Shown here piece after piece: positions 1 to 7,477 of a stretch of 32,715 nt of DNA. A model generated the notes under the pieces. It did no database searches, was not told the DNA's origin, and worked only from the letters and a program-made list of their open reading frames with translations. How positions within the stretch are numbered: the first letter of the stretch is position 1; each line of letters starts with the position of its first letter. A program made the translations under genes and the position numbers. The stretch is taken from NCBI GenBank assembly GCA_029881725.1, contig JAOUMB010000032.1, forward strand, positions 1 through 32,715, read 5' to 3'. This DNA is from Nitrospirota bacterium. GTDB taxonomy: Bacteria; Nitrospirota; JACRHL01.

Positions 1-383
1 CCGTTAATTTTCACCGTGTTTCATTTAGCAACCACAAACGCGTTTTTTAATTTAAAAACAATCGGTTCTGGACTTTCATCCGATTTTGTGCGAAATAAAT
101 CGGCCGTGCCCACAAACGGCCAAAAATACCATGTTGTCAGATGGTTATGACTCATGGAATACCGTGGCCCACGGTTTAGCTTTGCTGTTTGCGAGGCGAA
201 GTAGCACGATTTCCCCTCGTCCGCGCCCCCAGGTCGCCTCACGCACCACGGGCTTTACGATGGATAACGTGTTTTTTTTACGAAGCGGGGCATCCCCACA
301 TACGCATCAAGCGCCAGCAGCGCCAGATGCGCGCCGCCGGCTCCGCGCCGGTCCGTCATCATGACGCGGGAGTCGCCGTGCCC
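1..383 (+). repeat. Left copy of a long inverted repeat
   Basis: This stretch is repeated in inverted orientation at 32298-32680. By eye, positions 1-340 pair with 32680-32341 without insertion or deletion and with about 28 substitutions; similarity continues more weakly to about 383. The outer half is AT-rich against a GC-rich background. Conserved internal structure includes a hairpin with arms GGCCGT/ACGGCC (about 103-122), a 15-base odd palindrome ACCGTGG-C-CCACGGT (about 161-175) and a GGGG-cat-CCCC hairpin (about 287-297). Short open frames in several phases are conserved only because the DNA is; no frame shows codon-like substitution. The copy runs off the start of the window, so its true end is not visible. 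A dispersed repeat that ended an assembly is the simplest explanation. Confidence 0.9.
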
Positions 384-452
384 CTCGCACACGGATTCCC
401 CCCGGTGCCGTGACGGCCATGGACAGTCGCGAAACGGCACAACGGTGAACAC

Positions 453-482
453 AAAAAAACGGGCCGTCGACTCGACCCGTTT
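453..482 (-). terminator. Intrinsic terminator read leftwards
   Basis: On the minus strand a stem AAACGGG/CCCGTTT (482-476 with 463-457) with a 12-base loop is followed by a run of seven T (459-453). It has the form of a Rho-independent terminator for leftward transcription. No protein gene lies upstream on that strand, so it most likely ends the candidate RNA next to it. On the plus strand only three T follow the stem, so it is probably one-directional. Confidence 0.7.
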
Positions 483-708
483 GCCGTTCGCAGAGGGTTA
501 TTCCCATCGCCCGAGGGGAGCGTAAGGCCTTGCCGCCCGAGGCCCTTCCGGGACCCACACCCCCTCGCATGGGTTCCGCGTAGCGAGTGGCCATCACGGC
601 CGTTGGTCCGGAACGTTTCCCGGACCCGGTATCCGCCCGGTCATCGGGCTCCCCCGGAGTCAAACCGGGAGATTCGCGCCCCCCTCACGGGTCCTTTCGG
701 CCCGCTTC
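453..708 (-). ncRNA. Candidate structured non-coding RNA, about 255 nt
   Basis: The minus strand between a TACTAT hexamer (720-715) and the terminator at 482-453 is very GC-rich and carries a series of hairpins in order. They are 704-688 (GAAA tetraloop, one bulged A), 671-649, 649-635 (GCCCG/CGGGC), 626-605 (perfect 7-bp arms GGTCCGG/CCGGACC), 601-589, 587-564 and 544-526 (GGCCT/AGGCC), then the terminator. No open frame here resembles a protein. I compared it from memory with 6S RNA, tmRNA, SRP RNA, RNase P RNA and common riboswitches and found no convincing match. It could be a divergent member of a known class. GC-rich DNA folds easily, so only comparison with homologues would prove selection on structure. 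Confidence 0.4.
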
Positions 709-714
709 CTACCT

Positions 715-745
715 ATAGTATTCCACCGGAATCGTCTCGCATCAA
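715..745 (-). promoter_or_regulatory. Weak promoter candidate for the minus-strand RNA
   Basis: Reading leftwards there is TTGATG (745-740), a 19-base spacer, then TACTAT (720-715), in a locally AT-richer stretch. The spacer is two bases longer than the sigma-70 optimum, so this is a weak match. It would start a transcript at about 708, just before the hairpin series. Confidence 0.3.
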
Positions 746-1119
746 GAGACATAACCCACTGACAAACATAATGTTTTTCGAATTTATGGTGCACACATCC
801 AGCCCCCCTTCCGGCCCCCCCGGCCATGGGAAGGCAACGCACAAAGGGCCCTTGGCAGCCCTCCTCTCCTCGCCGGGACGCACCCGCCGAACCCGACCCA
901 CCCGCGCCCGCTAGCGCGCCCTTTCCGCCAGATTTGTATGGGGCGATACTGCGCCCTTGCACCCAGGATGCATGATGCCTTATGTCATACCCAGCGCAGA
1001 CACCTGTCATGGGGAGTGGTGGCGCGCGGTGAAGTGCCTAAACCGCTGTTCCGGGTGGATGCGTCACTCCGCAACCGGGTGGCTTGGCATGGGAGGCCGA
1101 ACTGTGCCAAGGTTGCCCC
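746..1119. other. Intergenic region upstream of nnrS
   Basis: No convincing gene is seen. A GC-rich dyad with arms CCTTCC/GGAAGG lies at 807-834. The sequence AGGATGCAT at about 965-973 resembles one half of the binding site of the nitric-oxide sensor NsrR, but the second half is absent. No clear FNR or DNR box was found. Confidence 0.4.
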
Positions 1120-2334
1120 ATGCAGATGCACACCCCACATGGGGCCTCCCATCGACCCTGGCTGCACCTGATGGACGCGCCGTTGCGGCCGCTGTTTTTC
1201 GGCGCCGCCCTGGCCGCCCTGGAAGGCATGGCCATGTGGCTGGCGGAACTGAACGGCATGGCCACGCCGCGTGGCCATCTGGGGCCGTTCTGGCACCTGC
1301 ACGAAATGATGTTCGGGTATGTGGCCGCGGCCATGGGGGGCTTCCTGCTCACCGCCGTGCCCGGCTGGACCGATACCGCACCCCTGTCCGGACGCCCGGT
1401 GGCACTGCTGGCGGGGCTGTGGCTGCTGGGAAGGGTGGCCGTGTGGTTGCCCGGCCTGCCAAGCGGGGTGGTGGCGGCCTGTGACCTGGCGTTTCTGACG
1501 GCGCTCACGGTGGCTCTGGCCATACCGGTGGGCCGCACTGGCGGCCTGCGCAGCAACGTGGTGGTGCCGGTGCTGGCAATCATGGCCGTGGCCAACCTGC
1601 TCTGGCACCTTCAAACCGCCGGGTTCGCCACCGCGCCGGCGGGCATCGCACTGGCCCTGGGCATGACCGTGTTCGCCATGACCTACATCGGCGGGCGCAT
1701 CATCCCCCACTTCACCCATCGGGTGACCATGCGCGAAATTCCCGAGCGCCCGTGGCTGGACGCCGCATGCAACGGGTCGGTGCTGGTGTGGGCAGTACTC
1801 CATACGGCCCTGCCCGGGGGCACATGGTCGGCCACGGCGGCGCTGCTGGCCGCACTGGCAAACGGGATGCGGCTGGCGGGCTGGCTCCATCCCAGAGCGC
1901 TCACCTGCGCCCTCACCTGGGTGCTGCATGCGGCCAGCGTCTGGCTGGTGACGGGGCTGCTGTTAACCGCCGGGGCCGACTTCGGCCTGCTGCCGCCGGG
2001 GGCGGGCATCCACGGGCTAACGGTGGGCGCCATCGGCCTGATGACCCTTGGCGTCATGAGCCGCGCCGCGCTGGGTCACACCGGACGGGTGGTGACCGCG
2101 CCCGCGGGCATGGGCGTGGCGTTTGCGCTGGTGTTCACGGCGGCCCTGGTGAGGGTGGGGCTGCCGCTGGCCGCCGGCCACCTGTATGGGGTCGCGTTGA
2201 ACCTCTCCGGCCTGTTGTGGATGGCCGGATTCGGCATCTATCTGTGGGTATACACGCCGATTCTGCTGGGCCCGGAGCCCCGCGCGGCAGAGGAATCCGC
2301 GCTGCCGCGGGCGGGCGGCAGGGGTCAGGTGTAG
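1120..2334 (+). CDS. nnrS: NnrS family heme/copper membrane protein
   Basis: This 404-residue polytopic inner-membrane protein has about twelve hydrophobic segments. The N-terminal pattern is typical of NnrS: an APLRPLFFG segment, then a WHLHEMMFGY stretch with family-conserved histidines, then GGFLLTAVPGWTDT. Later segments carry THRVTMREIP and LGVMSRAALGHTGR, also family-like. NnrS proteins bind heme and copper and are linked to tolerance of nitrosative stress during denitrification. ATG 1120 is preferred because AAGG lies seven bases upstream; an in-frame TTG at 1084 and ATG at 1126 are alternatives. No denitrification genes are nearby. Its stop overlaps the end of the convergent sulfotransferase gene by ten bases. 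Confidence 0.9.
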   Translation: MQMHTPHGASHRPWLHLMDAPLRPLFFGAALAALEGMAMWLAELNGMATPRGHLGPFWHLHEMMFGYVAAAMGGFLLTAVPGWTDTAPLSGRPVALLAGLWLLGRVAVWLPGLPSGVVAACDLAFLTALTVALAIPVGRTGGLRSNVVVPVLAIMAVANLLWHLQTAGFATAPAGIALALGMTVFAMTYIGGRIIPHFTHRVTMREIPERPWLDAACNGSVLVWAVLHTALPGGTWSATAALLAALANGMRLAGWLHPRALTCALTWVLHAASVWLVTGLLLTAGADFGLLPPGAGIHGLTVGAIGLMTLGVMSRAALGHTGRVVTAPAGMGVAFALVFTAALVRVGLPLAAGHLYGVALNLSGLLWMAGFGIYLWVYTPILLGPEPRAAEESALPRAGGRGQV

Positions 2335-3095
2335 CCCAGAAAATCCAGCATCGGAGCGAAGCGCGCGTTGAACTGCCGCTCAATGTCATCCCCCAGATGG
2401 GCAAGGCTCTGCCCGCTGCCCCCCTGATTGACAAAACGCCCCCCCTTGGCACGGGCGTCCTCATTGATCGCAGACACCTGGCTGTCCGTGTCCATCTCAC
2501 GCTCCAGGTCCTCCATCCTGCGCATACTGTCCATGGACGAGGCCTCCACTGCGCGGGCAATGCGGACCTCGTCCGCCTTCCCACCATCGATCAGCCGGGC
2601 CACGCGCACCATCTGCCCGTGGGGGTCGGCCTTCAGGTCCTCATAGCGCAAGATCACTCCTGGAAAACGGGTGAGTGCGGACAGCCATCCGGCCGTGTTT
2701 CCAGGCCAGGTACCGATGCCGCCGCCAATCCACGACTCGACTCCCATGTGTTGAATGAAATGCTCGGCAAACGCCTGGGCATCGAACTCCCCGGAAGTGG
2801 ACAGCCGCGCATAGTTGAGGTTGCTTAGCAACACGTCCTTCGGGTGGCGAACCACATACACAAAGCCGTGGGTGCGGTCCATGAATGGATGGTTCGGGCC
2901 GGGCATCAGGTGGGTTTTGACAAACATCTGATCCGTCCCCTGGGGAGCGCTCAGGCGGGGGCCGTGGTGTATATCCGGGATTTTATCCCCCACCTGGGCA
3001 CTGGTTTCCGGGGGGCCATACAGATAGCTGTACACCAGAAACCGCAGCCAGGTGTTGCCACTTTCGGGGTAGGAGGCAAGCCACACAATACGCAT
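2325..3095 (-). CDS. Sulfotransferase paralogue lacking the PAPS-loop lysine
   Basis: This 256-residue protein belongs to the PAPS-dependent sulfotransferase family, which moves sulfate from PAPS to an acceptor hydroxyl or amine. Visible motifs are the 5'-phosphosulfate loop (SYPESGNTW, residues 8-16), a KTH motif (60-62), the 3'-phosphate segment VRHPKDVLLSN (R83, S91) and RYEDLK near 150. The loop lysine, conserved and catalytically important in the family, is Glu at residue 11; the upstream paralogue has Lys there. This copy may therefore be impaired or have another role. ATG 3095 has GGAG seven bases upstream and aligns with the paralogue; the TTG at 3110 is less likely. It is the last gene of a four-gene minus-strand run. 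The acceptor is unknown. Confidence 0.85.
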   Translation of the reverse strand: MRIVWLASYPESGNTWLRFLVYSYLYGPPETSAQVGDKIPDIHHGPRLSAPQGTDQMFVKTHLMPGPNHPFMDRTHGFVYVVRHPKDVLLSNLNYARLSTSGEFDAQAFAEHFIQHMGVESWIGGGIGTWPGNTAGWLSALTRFPGVILRYEDLKADPHGQMVRVARLIDGGKADEVRIARAVEASSMDSMRRMEDLEREMDTDSQVSAINEDARAKGGRFVNQGGSGQSLAHLGDDIERQFNARFAPMLDFLGYT

Positions 3096-3110
3096 CGAAA
3101 CACTCCGCAA

Positions 3111-3635
3111 TCAGGATATGGTGTCAGCACCGCGCACGGCGCGCTGATAGCGCCCCAGCAGGCCGGCATCGTCAATCGAGCCATGGTGGTGCACCTGCCG
3201 CCAGCACCGGGTGGTTTCTCCTTCCACCCGGGCAAACACGCGGCTGGTGCGGATGTGCAACGGAATGACGGTCTCCCCCAAAACAAATTCCCCGGTCTCG
3301 CGCCCGGCGAAGGCAATCATATCGCCACCCTCGAAGGCGACGACGTCGGAAAACGCCACCCACACGCGGGCCGGACCGTGAAACACCCTGGCATACAGTT
3401 CGGTGATCGGACCGATCCCGCGCAGGATCCCGCCCAGGGGATTGTTCAGCTGGACCAGCGGCGCGTCCGCCCACACCGCCGCCAGCAGGGTATCGTCGCG
3501 CCGGTTGAAGGCGTGGTAAAAGCTCTCCAGCGCAGCCAGGGCACCGTCCAAGCCGGGAGCGGCGGCATCTTTCAGGCGGTTGGCGGCCTCACGGCCGAAT
3601 TCGCCGGGCACGGGCGTGCCGTGGAGGGAGGTCAT
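3111..3635 (-). CDS. NTF2-like (SnoaL/DUF4440-type) protein
   Basis: This 174-residue soluble protein has the pattern of an NTF2-like fold. A helix reads ALESFYHAFNRRDDTLLAAVWAD, followed by a GI(L/G)P(I/L)T-type helix and beta strands rich in aromatics, including RVWVAFSDVVAFEG and the late strand CWRQVHHHGSID. Such proteins are small enzymes or ligand-binding partners, for example isomerases, cyclases or association domains; the substrate cannot be read from sequence. The ATG overlaps the stop of the upstream sulfotransferase in an ATGA arrangement, so the two are probably translationally coupled. The next sulfotransferase starts 15 bases downstream. Sandwiching between two sulfotransferases suggests a role in the same modification step, which is inference. 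Confidence 0.75.
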   Translation of the reverse strand: MTSLHGTPVPGEFGREAANRLKDAAAPGLDGALAALESFYHAFNRRDDTLLAAVWADAPLVQLNNPLGGILRGIGPITELYARVFHGPARVWVAFSDVVAFEGGDMIAFAGRETGEFVLGETVIPLHIRTSRVFARVEGETTRCWRQVHHHGSIDDAGLLGRYQRAVRGADTIS

Positions 3636-4399
3636 GCGTACCCCAACAGGCCCATGGCCTCACCAAAGCGCTTTTCAAAGGCGTCTTCCACTTCCGCCCC
3701 CAGGTGCGCAAGACTCTGTCCGGACAGGCCCTTGTTGACGAAGCGCTGCTCCGCGCCGCCGGTTTTGGCGTCGATGTGAAATACGACGCTTTCCTCCCCC
3801 TTTTTTCGCTCACGGCGCTCCATCCTGCTCATGCTGGACAGGGAAGAGGCCGCGACCGCCCTGCGCACCCGCTCCGGATCGGCCGTGCCCTCGATGAATT
3901 CGGCCACGCGGGTCATGTGGGTTTCGGGATCGGACTTCAAATCCTCATAGCGCAGCACCAGGCTGGGCATGCGCGGCACCCCGTCCATCCAGGACGCGGC
4001 ATGCTGCACCCAGTTTCCCATGCCCAAGTCGATCCACTGGGGAGCGCCCAGCCGCTCGATATAGGTTCTGGCAAAGGCCACCTCGTCAAATCGCCCTTCT
4101 GCATGCATGCGGTAGAAGTTCAGGTTGCTCAGCAACACGTCCTTCGGGTGGCGCAACACATAGATGAATCCGGCGGTGAACTGCGCAAGCGGGTGCTGAG
4201 GCCCAAGCAGGAAGTGGCTCTTGATGAACACCCGGTTCGCGTTCTCTGGCGGCTGGTAGCCGCCCATGGCGTGAATATCCGGAATAGTTTGGGCCACCTG
4301 ATTACTGCCCTCGGGTTCCCCGTACAGGTAGCTGTAGATCAGAAACCGCAACCAGGTGTTGCCGCTCTTGGGGTACGAGGCGAGCCACACAACGCGCAT
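3632..4399 (-). CDS. PAPS-dependent sulfotransferase, intact motifs
   Basis: This 255-residue protein shows the full sulfotransferase set: the PAPS loop SYPKSGNTW (residues 8-16, K11), KSH (60-62), the 3'-phosphate segment LRHPKDVLLSN (R83, S91), RYEDLK near 150, and a C-terminal FVNKGLSGQSLAHL element in place of the usual RKG-GDW motif. Motif positions coincide exactly with those of the downstream paralogue, so the pair arose by duplication. ATG 4399 is chosen by alignment with that paralogue and an AAGGA about ten bases upstream; a TTG at 4423 is the alternative. It follows the TetR gene by about 57 bases on the same strand and overlaps the NTF2-like gene by four. No PAPS synthesis genes are present. 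The acceptor is unknown. Confidence 0.88.
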   Translation of the reverse strand: MRVVWLASYPKSGNTWLRFLIYSYLYGEPEGSNQVAQTIPDIHAMGGYQPPENANRVFIKSHFLLGPQHPLAQFTAGFIYVLRHPKDVLLSNLNFYRMHAEGRFDEVAFARTYIERLGAPQWIDLGMGNWVQHAASWMDGVPRMPSLVLRYEDLKSDPETHMTRVAEFIEGTADPERVRRAVAASSLSSMSRMERRERKKGEESVVFHIDAKTGGAEQRFVNKGLSGQSLAHLGAEVEDAFEKRFGEAMGLLGYA

Positions 4400-4456
4400 T
4401 TGCTCAAAATCCTTTTCACTCAATCCCGGCGGGTGCCGGTTACGGGCAAATCCCGT

Positions 4457-5140
4457 TCAGCCCTTTTTTCTTTCCGGCGCGGCCAGATCAAACAGCCCCA
4501 GCAGGCCGCGCACGGCGCCATCCAGCGCCGCTCCGTCCCGATGCACACGGGACAGCACGAAGCCGCCCTGCACCACCGCCAGAATGGCCTCGGCCACGGC
4601 CTCCACATCCAGCGCCGCCGGCAGGTCGCCGCCACGACGGGCCTCGGCCAGAGACTCCACCAGAAACCCTTCCACGTAGGCCATGTAAGCGGCCACCGGT
4701 TTGGCCACCGCCGGATGGTCCATGCCCGGATCAAACGCCAGACGCCCCAACCGGCAGCCGTTACGGGCGTGGTCGCGGGGGGCCAAAAGGAAGTCCCGCA
4801 CCCGTTGCATGGGGGGCTTGGCGCGGTCGAACGCCCGATCCACCTCGGCCATCATTTCCGCCGAAACCTCTTCGAGAGCGGCCTCCATAAGGGCCTCCTT
4901 GCTCTCGAAATGGTGATAAAAGCTGCCCTGGCCAATGCCCGCCGCTTCCTGTAACTCCCGCGGGCTGGTGGCGGCGTATCCCTGTTCCCGCAAGAATTTT
5001 CGGGCCGCATCCACCAACCGCTTGCGGGTGTCCACCCCGGGTCCGGTGGGGCCGCGAACCCCCTTTTTTGCACCACCGCCGGAGGATTTGCCCACGGCGC
5101 GTTTGGAAACGGCCTTGCTGGTTTTGGATTTGGTGGTCAC
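4457..5140 (-). CDS. TetR/AcrR family regulator heading the sulfotransferase run
   Basis: This 227-residue protein has a Lys/Ser-rich N-terminal tail of about 38 residues followed by a TetR DNA-binding domain. The helix-turn-helix reads TSPRELQEAAGIGQGSFYHHFESKE in family style, with the usual SFYHHF recognition region. The C-terminal half contains a NGCRLGRLAFD segment, similar to TetR subfamilies with an NGC(L)LG motif, so the cysteine might sense reactive compounds. The start is GTG at 5140, preceded by AGGGGG; longer upstream frames lack support. A good promoter lies at 5213-5185. Three downstream genes on the same strand are the obvious regulatory targets, by inference. Confidence 0.88.
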   Translation of the reverse strand: MTTKSKTSKAVSKRAVGKSSGGGAKKGVRGPTGPGVDTRKRLVDAARKFLREQGYAATSPRELQEAAGIGQGSFYHHFESKEALMEAALEEVSAEMMAEVDRAFDRAKPPMQRVRDFLLAPRDHARNGCRLGRLAFDPGMDHPAVAKPVAAYMAYVEGFLVESLAEARRGGDLPAALDVEAVAEAILAVVQGGFVLSRVHRDGAALDGAVRGLLGLFDLAAPERKKG

Positions 5141-5636
5141 ATTACCCCCTGGATGTCCCCGCGCCCCTTGTGCTCTTGGGTACAAGATTAGATGGTACGG
5201 GTGGTTCTGGCAAGTGTGTGCACCGCATTGCCCTGCACCCTGACCGGGCGCAGGGGACGCTGAAATCTGTCTCTTTTTCGCCCGTGCCCCGGACTCTCCT
5301 CCTGTGGTCGTTAAGCAACCCGACTCCGCAATGTGATGCGCTTCCCGTATGGGAAATTGTTTTCGCACTATTGGCACCCCTGCACCTTTACCGTCCCGGC
5401 AGTAACCCAGGTTGAGGACACACAAAAGAAGCAGACATCCTTTACAACAACCACTTACGCCGACCAGCAACAGCTGCACAGTTTGGTGTGAAAGTTGCAA
5501 ACGATTATGTACAGGAAGGTACGACCGTACTTTCCCCGTATCCGTATTTAGGGAAATTACGGGCGGAAGGATGACGGGGAGAGGGCTCGCCGAGGGGTCG
5601 GTTACCCACTCATAAACCAGGCCGAAGGAATACGCA
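5141..5636. other. Divergent intergenic region with repeated dyads
   Basis: No gene is seen in this roughly 500-base gap between the TetR gene and the secreted-protein gene. It carries a perfect dyad TTCCC-gtat-GGGAA at 5342-5355, and a related longer arrangement at 5531-5562 where TTTCCC pairs with GGGAAA and an inner CCGTA can pair with a following TACGG. Both contain GGGAAATT. They could be regulator sites or leader structures for the downstream gene. I looked for known riboswitch signatures (c-di-GMP, cobalamin, TPP) and did not find them. Confidence 0.45.
5185..5213 (-). promoter_or_regulatory. Promoter of the TetR-sulfotransferase run
   Basis: Reading leftwards there is TTGCCA (5213-5208), a 17-base spacer and TAATCT (5190-5185), a good sigma-70-type match. 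It lies about 45 bases upstream of the GTG start at 5140. Two GGTAC copies flank the -10 (around 5179 and 5194), a possible operator for autoregulation, but this is weak. Confidence 0.6.
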
Positions 5637-7430
5637 ATGGGCATCCACCCCATGCGCACAGCCTGTCTGTTTCTTGTCGTGGCCCTGTGGCTGCCGGGCG
5701 TGGTGCGCGCGGCGGACGTGAATACCGTGAACGACTCCGAAGGCACCGCCGCGCCTGAGTTTTTCAATCGGTTTGAATCGGCCCCCGCCTCCTGTACCGG
5801 GGCCAACACCGCCGCCGAACTCACCGCCCTTGAATCCGACCTGATCGGCATGGGACTCACCCCTTCCGCCACCATCGACATCGCATGCGGCGAGCGGGGT
5901 GCCGCAATTGCCGCAGCCGCCGCTGCGGGAACCCTCTTCGACTCCACCTGGAGCGACCTGCTGCACAATTATCAGGGCATCACCTTTGACCAATTCCGTG
6001 CTGATGGAAAATACATCACCGGCGGTGGCGACGCGTTTATTCCGGCGGGATGCTGGGGACCGGAGTGTGGTCACATGCTCAAGGGCGACAGCCAACAGTG
6101 GGATGTGAACGGGGACGGGGTCAACGACTTCTCCATGAACGACCAGTTCAGTTGGGGAACCACGTCATACATCGTGGACACCCGCTGGAATTCGCTGGTA
6201 TTGGACGCGGGCGGCTCCGGTATCAGCGGTATGGCTCCCGGGGTCACCCGCATGCTGATCCGGCAGGCCCTGGGCTCAGTCTCCTACGTCACCAAGGATT
6301 CCGGATCTCCCGATTCCGATCATTGCAGCGCAATCCTCAAATCCGGCCCGGTGGCCGACGATCCGTGCCGGGACGGCGTGATCGACTCCGTGGCCAACAC
6401 CGGGTCCGTGGACATCAACAGTGCCGACGTCGACCCCGACGTCTATGCCCGTTGCGACCCGGACTATTTCCACCCGGATACCCCGCCCGCCGCGTTCATC
6501 GCCGCGGGCCGCACCGATCCGGGCATTACCACAGTCGAGGAAGGGCAGCGGGCACTTTACAACTGCCTGATGCGCATTGCAGCCACGCCACTCACCGGGC
6601 CCGAGATCAAGGACAGTGGGGGCACCGTCCACTCTCCCCTGGAGGTAGGCGTGGATCTGGTGAACTTCTCCGGGACAGTTTTCGCCCCCAACGCGTACAG
6701 CAACACCAGCTTCGATCCGGGAATCAACGCCCGTGACCAATGGGTGGACCAGGTAGTGATCGGCTACATCGAGGATCAGCGTTGGGTGGACGCCCAGGTG
6801 GGCCTGCCATCCCAGCAGGATTATTCGCAAAAGCTCTATGCGGCAGCCGGGTTCCGGGGCTCCATTGATACCCTGCGCGCCAGCTATGTGAACGATACCC
6901 AGGTATCACAGATGGACCGGGACTGGGATCCCAACAACAACCTGCCCGGAAGCCCTTCCGCGGATACCTACAATTACGCGTTCCGGTTTGCCATCAGCAC
7001 CGCCAGTCCCCAGCGAACCGCTCCGTGTGACCCGGGAGTGGCACCTGACTGCGTGGGGCGCACCAACAACACACTGGACCCGCTTTGGGGCGGTGCCGCC
7101 TACAACGCGGGCACTGGGGAATACGACTTCAATCTCGACCTGGGATTTTTCAACAATCCAGCGACCCCCGGCCAAAGCGGCAACACGGATTTCGGCATCG
7201 GGCAGACCAACGATCTGGCGGAACTGGTGGCCCAGGACGTGGAGGGGTATCTGTTCTCCTGCCTCAACTGCGACACCCCGGAACTGACCGCCTCGGGCGG
7301 ATCCACCTGGTGGCAATCCTATTTCGATGCCAACCGGGCGACCGTGGAAGTGGTCGATTTGCCCACATTCCAGCCATTTATCCTGGATTGGAATACGGTC
7401 CCCAGCATTCTGCACGCGCCGACTCCGTAA
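5637..7430 (+). CDS. Secreted protein of unknown family, 597 aa
   Basis: I do not recognise the family. A signal peptide is clear: a short basic start, a hydrophobic core (LFLVVALWLP) and a cleavage-like VRAAD. The mature part is acidic and rich in Gly, Asn and Asp, with well over ten cysteines, including CWGPEC and CLNC pairs, as expected for a disulfide-bonded exported protein. DVNGDGVND near residue 158 fits a DxNxDGxxD calcium-binding loop like those in dockerins and EF-hands. There is no C-terminal membrane anchor or sorting signal that I can see. ATG 5637 has AAGGA seven bases upstream. The next gene starts 47 bases later and is functionally unrelated. Confidence 0.8.
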   Translation: MGIHPMRTACLFLVVALWLPGVVRAADVNTVNDSEGTAAPEFFNRFESAPASCTGANTAAELTALESDLIGMGLTPSATIDIACGERGAAIAAAAAAGTLFDSTWSDLLHNYQGITFDQFRADGKYITGGGDAFIPAGCWGPECGHMLKGDSQQWDVNGDGVNDFSMNDQFSWGTTSYIVDTRWNSLVLDAGGSGISGMAPGVTRMLIRQALGSVSYVTKDSGSPDSDHCSAILKSGPVADDPCRDGVIDSVANTGSVDINSADVDPDVYARCDPDYFHPDTPPAAFIAAGRTDPGITTVEEGQRALYNCLMRIAATPLTGPEIKDSGGTVHSPLEVGVDLVNFSGTVFAPNAYSNTSFDPGINARDQWVDQVVIGYIEDQRWVDAQVGLPSQQDYSQKLYAAAGFRGSIDTLRASYVNDTQVSQMDRDWDPNNNLPGSPSADTYNYAFRFAISTASPQRTAPCDPGVAPDCVGRTNNTLDPLWGGAAYNAGTGEYDFNLDLGFFNNPATPGQSGNTDFGIGQTNDLAELVAQDVEGYLFSCLNCDTPELTASGGSTWWQSYFDANRATVEVVDLPTFQPFILDWNTVPSILHAPTP

Positions 7431-7464
7431 ACGCCACTTCCACCCCGGAAATGCTCCGGTTTGG

Positions 7465-7470
7465 TAGACT
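7465..7470 (+). promoter_or_regulatory. Extended -10 element just before the nucleotidyltransferase ATG
   Basis: TGG-TAGACT forms an extended -10 (hexamer 7465-7470) seven bases before ATG 7478, with no good -35. If used, transcription would begin at or next to the start codon. Confidence 0.3.
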
Positions 7471-7477
7471 CATCCCC

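Noticed and set aside
255-452. Short open frame in the repeat whose C-terminal 40 residues are conserved in the other copy (32300-32426)
   Set aside because: The conservation follows from the DNA identity; other frames are equally conserved, and substitutions show no third-position bias. No start or Shine-Dalgarno supports it.
453-708. Resemblance of the RNA candidate to 6S RNA
   Set aside because: Short similarities (AAGCGGGCC near one end, CTGCG..CGGC near the other) recall enterobacterial 6S RNA, but the ends do not form a closing stem and the length and serial-hairpin layout do not fit a 6S rod.
960-1000. NsrR-type nitric-oxide operator upstream of nnrS
   Set aside because: Only one half-site (AGGATGCAT) matches; the inverted second half is missing.
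5141-5636. Riboswitch upstream of the secreted-protein or TetR gene
   Set aside because: I compared it with c-di-GMP, cobalamin, TPP and FMN consensus elements from memory and found no conserved core.
4457-5968. A 503-codon open frame read as one long protein including the TetR domain
   Set aside because: Only the part from GTG 5140 has TetR character and a Shine-Dalgarno; the upstream extension runs through the intergenic region, a promoter and antisense to the signal peptide of the secreted protein.
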